DNA of 64,000 bases from Henricia sp. BOLD:AAB3569 (GCA_037783545.1 JBBELK010001202.1:273817-337816), one strand, 5' to 3'. Numbered from the stretch's first letter, positions 1 through 8,636 are shown. Numbers and translations: made by a program. Notes: generated by a model not told the origin, from the sequence alone.

Positions 1-460
1 ACTAATAGTGCACGAGTTTTCCAACACACATGTCCAAAATTTGTACACATAAACCTTTGGGCGACTCGTTAATAATTAAAGTTGATAAAATTATCATTGC
101 ACTGTATTAAAAAGCATGCCTTAAATAGAAAATGAATTCGGACAACCGCATGCTCAGCTGTCCAGTTATACTTGTAATACATATACGGTAGTGTATCGTT
201 TATCAATAGCCCACTGATATTGTGTAGGCCTACGTGAGTAGAGAGCACGCATGATAATTTATTATCCTTGGCCTTTTGCGTCTCAAGAGACGATCTTGTT
301 CACGCATATTTCATGGAGTCTAGCATGCATGCTCGCTCATGGCCATCCATGCAGTTGTGGCATCAGATAATTTATTATACAGTACATGTATACTGACAGT
401 GCAGGTCACTGCATAGCGCATGAGGTCAGTATGTATTATGTACAGTGCATGCACAGCTCA
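1..460. other. AT-rich spacer with short palindromes (unit 1)
   Basis: No gene is seen. The stretch holds a 10-bp palindrome GTAGGCCTAC at 224-233, a near-palindrome of CGTCTC and GAGACG around AA at 279-292, and a 12-bp palindrome AGCATGCATGCT at 322-333. A 13-bp direct repeat, GATAATTTATTAT, lies at 253-265 and 366-378. A sequence beginning TGCAGGTCACTGCAT at 400 recurs at 849. The same layout is present in every unit. Confidence 0.7.
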
Positions 461-775
461 GTATACACCAATCCGGTAATAAGGTCTTCTTCCCTGTATA
501 TCCGCCATAGCTGGGGGGCTTCTACTGAATGAACTGTATGTTTTTGTTGTTGCTGAAGCTGCATTTGTTTACTTCGAACAAGTTGCGCGTCTTTGTAGGG
601 TTGTGTGCGCGCAAAGGCGGGCGCGTCGCGTATACGCGAAGGCTCGTTCGTGCATGTAATGGATGAGCGCTTTTCGTTCTAACAGCAACACAAAACGCAC
701 AGCCCATGCACTGGACGCCCCCCAGCTATGGCGGATATGCAGGGAGGAGATCTTAGTTACCGGATTGGTGTATAC
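461..775. repeat. Imperfect foldback inverted repeat with CpG-rich centre (unit 1)
   Basis: The left arm, from 461, begins GTATACACCAATCCGGTAA. The right arm ends at 775 with its reverse complement. By eye the arms align over about 95 bp (461 to about 556 against about 680 to 775), including a shared run ATATCCGCCATAGCTGGGGG, with roughly 80% identity and small indels. The centre (about 605-640) is very CpG-rich in an otherwise AT-rich unit and holds a 14-bp perfect palindrome TCGCGTATACGCGA at 626-639. This could be a decayed foldback transposable element or a local inverted duplication; no transposase is present. Equivalent copies occur at the same offset in all units. Confidence 0.75.
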
Positions 776-1114
776 GTTGCGTACATGCCGTTGGCTGCCC
801 GCTGCACGCAGCACGCGTACTTTGTCTAGCTGCCTACATACAAACTTTTGCAGGTCACTGCATGAGGTCAGTAATGTACATGTACAATTTGCACATGGTA
901 GCCTTGTGTACCGGGTGTCAGTGCAATTAATGTGCAGCACAGCACGCGGTATACGTTGCGTACATGACGTTGGCGGCCGCTGCATGCATGCATGCATGCA
1001 ACACGCGTACTACATGTAGTAAATGTACACATGTACTACATGTACTTTGTCCATTCATGGCGGAAGATAAGAAAACACTTCCTTCATGGTCCATCTGCCT
1101 ACATACAAACTTTT
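770..1114. repeat. Diverged direct duplication with nested insertions (unit 1)
   Basis: Segment 770-849 and segment 949-1114 share order and sequence. Both begin GTATACGTTGCGTACATG, then a CGTTGGC-GCC-GCTGCA stretch, then CACGCGTAC, and both end with CTGCCTACATACAAACTTTT. The second copy is longer. It contains the (TGCA)n tract, a palindrome-rich TACATGTA/GTACATGTAC stretch (about 1010-1050) and an extra block at about 1051-1090. Nothing coding is apparent. Confidence 0.7.
983..1003. repeat. (TGCA)n microsatellite, length-variable between units
   Basis: A run of TGCA lies just after GGCGGCCGC. I count five repeats here and in the other units, but four in unit 2 (about 4220-4235). It changes the frame of the open frames crossing it. 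Confidence 0.85.
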
Positions 1115-1220
1115 CAATAACATTTGTGACGTAAAAAAATGCACTTCTGCTTAAACCAATTAGTTTACAATTATTGGTAGGGCCTATACGACAGGATCGA
1201 TAATTTAAAGATGAATTTAG

Positions 1221-1353
1221 AAACACGAGAAAATCGCAGTTCCCCGACTGGGATTTTAACCCAGGTCCTTCATGGCTTACAATTGCTCTATCAACTGAGC
1301 TATCTGGACCTCCCGCCGAATCGGAGCACCACCGTGACAACAATCTCGTGTTT
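1221..1353. repeat. 10-bp inverted repeats flanking the tRNA-like sequence (unit 1)
   Basis: AAACACGAGA at 1221-1230 and its exact reverse complement TCTCGTGTTT at 1344-1353 bracket the tRNA-like sequence at 1241-1309. They could be terminal inverted repeats of a small element or a hairpin flanking the tRNA domain. No duplicated target site was found beside them. Confidence 0.55.
1241..1309 (-). pseudogene. tRNA-like sequence, probable SINE head or tRNA pseudogene (unit 1)
   Basis: Read on the minus strand from 1309, the 69 nt have clear tRNA order: acceptor GTCCAGA, then TA, D stem GCTC, loop AGTTGATA, D stem GAGC, later T stem CTGGG, loop TTAAAAT, T stem CCCAG, acceptor TCGGGGA. The D-arm region matches a pol III A box (TAGCTCAGTTGA); the B-box region (GGTTAAAATCC) departs from GGTTCGANNCC at two bases. 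Between the D and T arms only 20 nt remain. ATTGTAA followed by GCC resembles a tRNA-Thr(UGU) anticodon loop and 3' stem, but its 5' stem partner is missing. The acceptor stem has at least two mismatches. It is therefore unlikely to be a working tRNA. A tRNA-derived SINE head is the best reading, though no clear SINE tail or target duplication was found. Confidence 0.75.
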
Positions 1354-1430
1354 GCCTCTCTTTCTCCAACAATGCAGTGGGGCAAATCCATGTTAAAAAA
1401 GTTAAAAGACTCGTTTTCCCCCAAAAGGTA

Positions 1431-2116
1431 TTCAAGACAGATTGAGAAATTACGTGATGAAACAACGCCCTCAACGGTGGCAACAAATAATGTTTACTAC
1501 ATCGTGAAAGACTACATAATTATTTAAACAACGGGGAGACAATTATCAGGCACGTTACAAGTGTTTTTAAAAAATCTAAACAGTATTCTCAAGAACCTAA
1601 CAAATTAACTGATGGAAAAGGCGCCCTCAAAGGTGGCAAGGGAGAATATTTCCTGCCTTATAGAAAGTAACAGAATGACATCGACAGGTTTAATTATAAG
1701 AAAAGTGCCATTTGTTGACTAGTAGAGTGTATTTTCGTCCTCAAACGACATTCCTAAGATCTTTGAGTAATACGTAAAGAAATAGCGCCCTAACGGCAAC
1801 AACGAAGAATATTTCGAGGAACACAAAATGACTTCAACAACTTTTATTCTGAGCAAGTATAATTTCTGGACGTTAAAAGAGTATATTTTCAACCCAAAAA
1901 CGACATTTCTAAGATCTTTGAGGATTACGTAATAAAAATAGCGCCATCAACGGCGACAATGAGGAACATTTCCTGGCTTACTGAGGACCACAAAATTACT
2001 TCGACAACTCTATTTCCTAGCAAATATACTTTCTGGACGATAAAAAAAAGTGTCTTTTCGGCCCATTACGGAAAAATTAAGATCTTAAAAAGTTAATTAA
2101 TGGATTAATTAATTTC
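1431..2116. repeat. Four diverged subrepeats plus a fragment, abutting the U6 3' end (unit 1)
   Basis: Four related segments follow each other directly at about 1431-1587 (157 bp), 1588-1753 (166), 1754-1908 (155) and 1909-2077 (169). A fifth fragment, 2078-2116, runs into the U6 3' end. Each opens with a CTAAGATCTTTGAG-like motif (best in the third and fourth; TTAAGATCTT in the fragment). About 10 bp on is an ATTACGTAA-like motif, then a core such as GCGCCCTCAACGGTGGCAAC. Later parts share GAATATTTC/GAACATTTCCTG, CAAAATGACTTC and TTTCTGGACGTTAAAAGAGT. The segments are clearly homologous yet diverged within a unit, whereas each is nearly invariant between units, so this small tandem series predates the array. 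No coding potential. Confidence 0.8.
2042..2049 (-). terminator. Possible backup pol III terminator, T8 (unit 1)
   Basis: On the minus strand a run of eight T lies about 70 bp past the U6 3' end, with a T5 run at 2088-2092 before it. Pol III stops at runs of four or more T, so these could catch read-through past the minimal T4 at the gene end. This is inferred from sequence only. Confidence 0.4.
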
Positions 2117-2165
2117 AAAATATGGAACGCTTCACGATTTTGCGTGTCATCCTTGCGCAGTGGCC

Positions 2166-2207
<42 letters not shown>

Positions 2208-2222
2208 AGCCGAAGCTAGCAC
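2117..2222 (-). ncRNA. U6: U6 spliceosomal snRNA, variant copy with C62A (unit 1)
   Basis: This 106-nt minus-strand gene encodes U6, the catalytic snRNA of the spliceosome. From 2222 it shows the 5' stem-loop (GUGC...UUCG...GCAC), the ACAGAGA box at nt 41-47, the AGC triad at 53-55, the internal stem-loop with bulged U74, and the terminal UUUU. Compared with human U6 (recalled) it differs at about nt 6, 15 and 85. Unlike the other 19 copies it has A at nt 62 (T at 2161 on the plus strand). In the known internal stem-loop, nt 62 pairs with G72 beside the catalytic bulge, so this copy may make a defective RNA. It could also be a sequencing error, but the single-base change is otherwise clean. 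Confidence 0.95.
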
Positions 2223-2245
2223 AACTAACCTCTTAGAGTGAGGGC

Positions 2246-2252
2246 TATATAT
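2246..2252 (-). promoter_or_regulatory. U6 TATA box, pol III type 3-like (unit 1)
   Basis: On the minus strand TATATA lies at -29 to -24 from the U6 first base (2222), the spacing of TATA boxes in animal U6 promoters, where it directs pol III. The equivalent boxes start at 5480, 8717, 11959, 15200, 18442, 21684, 24926, 28168, 31410, 34652, 37894, 41136, 44378, 47620, 50862, 54104, 57346, 60588 and 63830, all the same sequence. No difference was seen in the promoter of the variant unit 1 gene. Confidence 0.9.
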
Positions 2253-2255
2253 GCT

Positions 2256-2267
2256 CCAACATGTTGG
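2256..2267. promoter_or_regulatory. 12-bp palindrome in the U6 promoter (unit 1)
   Basis: CCAACATGTTGG is a perfect palindrome at -45 to -34, four bases upstream of the TATA box. Its symmetry suggests a possible binding site for a dimeric protein. It is present in every unit. No known factor is assigned. Confidence 0.5.
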
Positions 2268-2270
2268 CGC

Positions 2271-2293
2271 ACTAAAACCTGACGGTAGGACTT
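2271..2293 (-). promoter_or_regulatory. Candidate proximal sequence element (PSE) of U6 (unit 1)
   Basis: Animal U6 genes normally have a PSE, bound by SNAPc, centred roughly 55-60 bp upstream. The minus-strand segment at -71 to -49, including CCTACCGTCAGGTTTTAGT, sits where it should be. PSE sequences differ widely between phyla, so this is a placement by distance only. Confidence 0.4.
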
Positions 2294-3238
2294 CCAAACA
2301 GCGCGACAAACGCTCGTCTAACAGATTCCTTGACTATAATCAAACAAAACCGTTCGCACCATCAGTTAGATTAATAAATTACCTACCATTTAATGTAAAA
2401 TTTATCATATTTCGTTGGCTAATTAACATATTATATCATATTTCATTATGGTGTTAGGTCTAAAATTCATTCTGCTTGTAAGTGTTAAAACGCTCATCCC
2501 TTTTGTGCAATGTCACTGAGGCATAATGAATGCTAATGAGCCTCCAACAAAGGCCCTCATTGGCTGTTGCTGTGGCAGCAGGCTTGCGGTTGCAGGTCAA
2601 TGAACCATGCACGTATGGCGCATGACTCTTTACTGTTTGCAGACAAAGGCCCGTCTGCTGCAGTGCTGTGTATTGCTACTGCAGTATACACTGTACACAG
2701 CTGCATGCTGTATACGTGCAGTAGGCCTATACTAAATAAAGATAATCAAATGCTTCCGTTTGTAGATTGTTTATTCTTACAAACATACCTCAAATGAATC
2801 TTGTATTGAGGCTCTGGAAAAATCAGCAAGCATTTTCATTCCAGGATTCACGACGTGCAGTTTCTTTCTCAGTTTTCCATCTATCTTGTTTTTCTTTCTT
2901 TGTTTTTAACAAGTACTGGAAGAAAGAATGATTAAAAACAGGAAATATTACCAATGCGATACCACTAATTCCCTCTTGAATTGTTGTTATTTAAACGGAA
3001 GCTTGTAAAAATGCTTAAAATTAATGGTAAGTAAAACTGGGCCACAATCAATAAGTTAACGAATTCAAAGAGTAAAACGTGTTTTCTATAGTGAAATATA
3101 CAAACAAAAATATAGAACAGAAACAGAAACCATACGCAAGCACCACTTCGAACTAAAATTTAAGGCTTGAAGTTTACATTTTGTTACGTTTTCAAATTAA
3201 GATTTCATTTGGCCCTGTTCAAATTATGGTGTAGGCCT
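2294..3238. other. Spacer between U6 promoter and next unit (unit 1)
   Basis: No gene is recognised. Short hairpin-forming inverted repeats are present: CTGCAGTATAC (2679-2689) with GTATACGTGCAG (2710-2721); CTGGAA (2814-2819) with TTCCAG (2839-2844); and a perfect 9-bp TTCTTTCTT (2892-2900) with AAGAAAGAA (2920-2928). The part nearest U6 could hold a distal enhancer-like element, but I see no clear octamer. The stretch ends in GTAGGCCTAC at 3231-3240, across the chosen unit edge. Confidence 0.6.
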
Positions 3239-4474
3239 ACTAATAGTGCACGAGTTTTCCAACACACATGTCCAAAATTTGTACACATAAACCTTTGGGC
3301 GACTCGTTAATAATTAAAGTTGATAAAATTATCATTGCACTGTATTAAAAAGCATGCCTTAAATAGAAAATGAATTCGGACAACCGCATGCTCAGCTGTC
3401 CAGTTATACTTGTAATACATATACGGTAGTGTATCGTTTATCAATAGCCCACTGATATTGTGTAGGCCTACGTGAGTAGAGAGCACGCATGATAATTTAT
3501 TATCCTTGGCCTTTTGCGTCTCAAGAGACGATCTTGTTCACGCATATTTCATGGAGTCTAGCATGCATGCTCGCTCATGGCCATCCATGCAGTTGTGGCA
3601 TCAGATAATTTATTATACAGTACATGTATACTGACAGTGCAGGTCACTGCATAGCGCATGAGGTCAGTATGTATTATGTACAGTGCATGCACAGCTCAGT
3701 ATACACCAATCCGGTAATAAGGTCTTCTTCCCTGTATATCCGCCATAGCTGGGGGGCTTCTACTGAATGAACTGTATGTTTTTGTTGTTGCTGAAGCTGC
3801 ATTTGTTTACTTCGAACAAGTTGCGCGTCTTTGTAGGGTTGTGTGCGCGCAAAGGCGGGCGCGTCGCGTATACGCGAAGGCTCGTTCGTGCATGTAATGG
3901 ATGAGCGCTTTTCGTTCTAACAGCAACACAAAACGCACAGCCCATGCACTGGACGCCCCCCAGCTATGGCGGATATGCAGGGAGGAGATCTTAGTTACCG
4001 GATTGGTGTATACGTTGCGTACATGCCGTTGGCTGCCCGCTGCACGCAGCACGCGTACTTTGTCTAGCTGCCTACATACAAACTTTTGCAGGTCACTGCA
4101 TGAGGTCAGTAATGTACATGTACAATTTGCACATGGTAGCCTTGTGTACCGGGTGTCAGTGCAATTAATGTGCAGCACAGCACGCGGTATACGTTGCGTA
4201 CATGACGTTGGCGGCCGCTGCATGCATGCATGCAACACGCGTACTACATGTAGTAAATGTACACATGTACTACATGTACTTTGTCCATTCATGGCGGAAG
4301 ATAAGAAAACACTTCCTTCATGGTCCATCTGCCTACATACAAACTTTTCAATAACATTTGTGACGTAAAAAAATGCACTTCTGCTTAAACCAATTAGTTT
4401 ACAATTATTGGTAGGGCCTATACGACAGGATCGATAATTTAAAGATGAATTTAGAAACACGAGAAAATCGCAGT

Positions 4475-4543
4475 TCCCCGACTGGGATTTTAACCCAGGT
4501 CCTTCATGGCTTACAATTGCTCTATCAACTGAGCTATCTGGAC
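4475..4543 (-). pseudogene. tRNA-like sequence (unit 2)
   Basis: Same 69-nt sequence as at 1241-1309, including the shortened anticodon arm. Confidence 0.75.
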
Positions 4544-5350
4544 CTCCCGCCGAATCGGAGCACCACCGTGACAACAATCTCGTGTTTGCCTCTCTTTCTC
4601 CAACAATGCAGTGGGGCAAATCCATGTTAAAAAAGTTAAAAGACTCGTTTTCCCCCAAAAGGTATTCAAGACAGATTGAGAAATTACGTGATGAAACAAC
4701 GCCCTCAACGGTGGCAACAAATAATGTTTACTACATCGTGAAAGACTACATAATTATTTAAACAACGGGGAGACAATTATCAGGCACGTTACAAGTGTTT
4801 TAAAAAAATCTAAACAGTATTCTCAAGAACCTAACAAATTAACTGATGGAAAAGGCGCCCTCAAAGGTGGCAAGGGAGAATATTTCCTGCCTTATAGAAA
4901 GTAACAGAATGACATCGACAGGTTTAATTATAAGAAAAGTGCCATTTGTTGACTAGTAGAGTGTATTTTCGTCCTCAAATGACATTCCTAAGATCTTTGA
5001 GTAATACGTAAAGAAATAGCGCCCTAACGGCAACAACGAAGAATATTTCGAGGAACACAAAATGACTTCAACAACTTTTATTCTGAGCAAGTATAATTTC
5101 TGGACGTTAAAAGAGTATATTTTCAACCCAAAAACGACATTTCTAAGATCTTTGAGGATTACGTAATAAAAATAGCGCCATCAACGGCGACAATGAGGAA
5201 CATTTCCTGGCTTACTGAGGACCACAAAATTACTTCGACAACTCTATTTCCTAGCAAATATACTTTCTGGACGATAAAAAAAAGTGTCTTTTCGGCCCAT
5301 TACGGAAAAATTAAGATCTTAAAAAGTTAATTAATGGATTAATTAATTTC

Positions 5351-5399
5351 AAAATATGGAACGCTTCACGATTTTGCGTGTCATCCTTGCGCAGGGGCC

Positions 5400-5441
<42 letters not shown>

Positions 5442-5456
5442 AGCCGAAGCTAGCAC
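5351..5456 (-). ncRNA. U6: U6 spliceosomal snRNA (unit 2)
   Basis: Full 106-nt U6 with the consensus array sequence (C62). All core elements are intact: 5' stem-loop, ACAGAGA (41-47), AGC triad (53-55), the C62-G72 pair and bulged U74 of the internal stem-loop, and a terminal T4. Nineteen of the 20 copies share this sequence exactly by eye. The 5' stem-loop is recast as GUGC/GCAC plus AGC/GCU around UUCG, with a bulged U5. The TATA box is 24-29 bp upstream. Confidence 0.98.
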
Positions 5457-7711
5457 AACTAACCTCTTAGAGTGAGGGCTATATATGCTCCAACATGTTG
5501 GCGCACTAAAACCTGACGGTAGGACTTCCAAACAGCGCGACAAACGCTCGTCTAACAGATTCCTTGACTATAATCAAACAAAACCGTTCGCACCATCAGT
5601 TAGATTAATAAATTACCTACCATTTAATGTAAAATTTATCATATTTCGTTGGCTAATTAACATATTATATCATATTTCATTATGGTGTTAGGTCTAAAAT
5701 TCATTCTGCTTGTAAGTGTTAAAACGCTCATCCCTTTTGTGCAATGTCACTGAGGCATAATGAATGCTAATGAGCCTCCAACAAAGGCCCTCATTGGCTG
5801 TTGCTGTGGCAGCAGGCTTGCGGTTGCAGGTCAATGAACCATGCACGTATGGCGCATGACTCTTTACTGTTTGCAGACAAAGGCCCGTCTGCTGCAGTGC
5901 TGTGTATTGCTACTGCAGTATACACTGTACACAGCTGCATGCTGTATACGTGCAGTAGGCCTATACTAAATAAAGATAATCAAATGCTTCCGTTTGTAGA
6001 TTGTTTATTCTTACAAACATACCTCAAATGAATCTTGTATTGAGGCTCTGGAAAAATCAGCAAGCATTTTCATTCCAGGATTCACGACGTGCAGTTTCTT
6101 TCTCAGTTTTCCATCTATCTTGTTTTTCTTTCTTTGTTTTTAACAAGTACTGGAAGAAAGAATGATTAAAAACAGGAAATATTACCAATGCGATACCACT
6201 AATTCCCTCTTGAATTGTTGTTATTTAAACGGAAGCTTGTAAAAATGCTTAAAATTAATGGTAAGTAAAACTGGGCCACAATCAATAAGTTAACGAATTC
6301 AAAGAGTAAAACGTGTTTTCTATAGTGAAATATACAAACAAAAATATAGAACAGAAACAGAAACCATACGCAAGCACCACTTCGAACTAAAATTTAAGGC
6401 TTGAAGTTTACATTTTGTTACGTTTTCAAATTAAGATTTCATTTGGCCCTGTTCAAATTATGGTGTAGGCCTACTAATAGTGCACGAGTTTTCCAACACA
6501 CATGTCCAAAATTTGTACACATAAACCTTTGGGCGACTCGTTAATAATTAAAGTTGATAAAATTATCATTGCACTGTATTAAAAAGCATGCCTTAAATAG
6601 AAAATGAATTCGGACAACCGCATGCTCAGCTGTCCAGTTATACTTGTAATACATATACGGTAGTGTATCGTTTATCAATAGCCCACTGATATTGTGTAGG
6701 CCTACGTGAGTAGAGAGCACGCATGATAATTTATTATCCTTGGCCTTTTGCGTCTCAAGAGACGATCTTGTTCACGCATATTTCATGGAGTCTAGCATGC
6801 ATGCTCGCTCATGGCCATCCATGCAGTTGTGGCATCAGATAATTTATTATACAGTACATGTATACTGACAGTGCAGGTCACTGCATAGCGCATGAGGTCA
6901 GTATGTATTATGTACAGTGCATGCACAGCTCAGTATACACCAATCCGGTAATAAGGTCTTCTTCCCTGTATATCCGCCATAGCTGGGGGGCTTCTACTGA
7001 ATGAACTGTATGTTTTTGTTGTTGCTGAAGCTGCATTTGTTTACTTCGAACAAGTTGCGCGTCTTTGTAGGGTTGTGTGCGCGCAAAGGCGGGCGCGTCG
7101 CGTATACGCGAAGGCTCGTTCGTGCATGTAATGGATGAGCGCTTTTCGTTCTAACAGCAACACAAAACGCACAGCCCATGCACTGGACGCCCCCCAGCTA
7201 TGGCGGATATGCAGGGAGGAGATCTTAGTTACCGGATTGGTGTATACGTTGCGTACATGCCGTTGGCTGCCCGCTGCACGCAGCACGCGTACTTTGTCTA
7301 GCTGCCTACATACAAACTTTTGCAGGTCACTGCATGAGGTCAGTAATGTACATGTACAATTTGCACATGGTAGCCTTGTGTACCGGGTGTCAGTGCAATT
7401 AATGTGCAGCACAGCACGCGGTATACGTTGCGTACATGACGTTGGCGGCCGCTGCATGCATGCATGCATGCAACACGCGTACTACATGTAGTAAATGTAC
7501 ACATGTACTACATGTACTTTGTCCATTCATGGCGGAAGATAAGAAAACACTTCCTTCATGGTCCATCTGCCTACATACAAACTTTTCAATAACATTTGTG
7601 ACGTAAAAAATGCACTTCTGCTTAAACCAATTAGTTTACAATTATTGGTAGGGCCTATACGACAGGATCGATAATTTAAAGATGAATTTAGAAACACGAG
7701 AAAATCGCAGT

Positions 7712-7780
7712 TCCCCGACTGGGATTTTAACCCAGGTCCTTCATGGCTTACAATTGCTCTATCAACTGAGCTATCTGGAC
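7712..7780 (-). pseudogene. tRNA-like sequence (unit 3)
   Basis: Identical copy; the poly-A contraction private to this unit lies about 100 bp away and does not touch it. Confidence 0.75.
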
Positions 7781-8587
7781 CTCCCGCCGAATCGGAGCAC
7801 CACCGTGACAACAATCTCGTGTTTGCCTCTCTTTCTCCAACAATGCAGTGGGGCAAATCCATGTTAAAAAAGTTAAAAGACTCGTTTTCCCCCAAAAGGT
7901 ATTCAAGACAGATTGAGAAATTACGTGATGAAACAACGCCCTCAACGGTGGCAACAAATAATGTTTACTACATCGTGAAAGACTACATAATTATTTAAAC
8001 AACGGGGAGACAATTATCAGGCACGTTACAAGTGTTTTTAAAAAATCTAAACAGTATTCTCAAGAACCTAACAAATTAACTGATGGAAAAGGCGCCCTCA
8101 AAGGTGGCAAGGGAGAATATTTCCTGCCTTATAGAAAGTAACAGAATGACATCGACAGGTTTAATTATAAGAAAAGTGCCATTTGTTGACTAGTAGAGTG
8201 TATTTTCGTCCTCAAACGACATTCCTAAGATCTTTGAGTAATACGTAAAGAAATAGCGCCCTAACGGCAACAACGAAGAATATTTCGAGGAACACAAAAT
8301 GACTTCAACAACTTTTATTCTGAGCAAGTATAATTTCTGGACGTTAAAAGAGTATATTTTCAACCCAAAAACGACATTTCTAAGATCTTTGAGGATTACG
8401 TAATAAAAATAGCGCCATCAACGGCGACAATGAGGAACATTTCCTGGCTTACTGAGGACCACAAAATTACTTCGACAACTCTATTTCCTAGCAAATATAC
8501 TTTCTGGACGATAAAAAAAAGTGTCTTTTCGGCCCATTACGGAAAAATTAAGATCTTAAAAAGTTAATTAATGGATTAATTAATTTC

Positions 8588-8636
8588 AAAATATGGAACG
8601 CTTCACGATTTTGCGTGTCATCCTTGCGCAGGGGCC

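Larger units (their letters stand above)
1..3238. repeat. Array unit 1 (3238 bp)
   Basis: This unit belongs to the left-hand subgroup (units 1-3): T at 754, G at 917 and no TTAA after 1639. It has (TGCA)5 and seven A in the poly-A run near 1133. It is the only unit whose U6 gene carries a substitution (2161). Confidence 0.97.
3239..6472. repeat. Array unit 2 (3234 bp)
   Basis: Left-hand subgroup unit lacking TTAA. It is the shortest unit because the TGCA tract near 4220-4235 has four rather than five repeats. Private substitutions are A at 4802 (T elsewhere) and T at 4980 (C elsewhere). Confidence 0.97.

Noticed and set aside
268..300. Resemblance to the 5' part of U2 snRNA (GGCCTTTTGCGTCTC, then GATCTTG).
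   Set aside because: Only about ten bases match, and there is no branch-point-recognition sequence, Sm site or U2 stem-loops around it.
1241..1309. Functional tRNA gene.
   Set aside because: The anticodon arm lacks its 5' stem, the acceptor stem has mismatches and the B box is altered. It is reported as a tRNA-like pseudogene or SINE head instead.
569..1424. Overlapping open frames on both strands (up to about 165 codons, 283 in unit 2 at 3807-4658) as protein genes.
   Set aside because: They cross an inverted repeat, a microsatellite and the tRNA-like sequence, and they are open in several frames at once. They change length through the 4-bp, 1-bp and poly-A indels of units 2, 3 and 5, and they resemble no known protein. 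The composition is Cys/His/Arg-rich, as expected from TGCA/GTAC-rich DNA.
2251..2457. A 68-codon plus-strand open frame starting in the U6 TATA box.
   Set aside because: It lies over the U6 promoter, has no recognisable domain, and its apparent conservation between units is explained by array homogeneity.
2567..2797. A 76-codon plus-strand open frame in the spacer.
   Set aside because: No homology is recognised, and its composition follows the GCAGTATAC palindromes. Identity between units is not evidence of selection in such an array.
2885..2912. Pyrimidine-rich tract before AACAAG as a splice acceptor.
   Set aside because: There is no exon-like reading frame after it, and the tract is better explained as one arm of the TTCTTTCTT/AAGAAAGAA inverted repeat.
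1..3238. Further snRNA or 5S rRNA genes linked in the unit (U1, U2, U4, U5, 5S), as in some mixed arrays.
   Set aside because: I scanned both strands for their conserved 5' ends and cores from memory and found none. A covariance-model search would be decisive.
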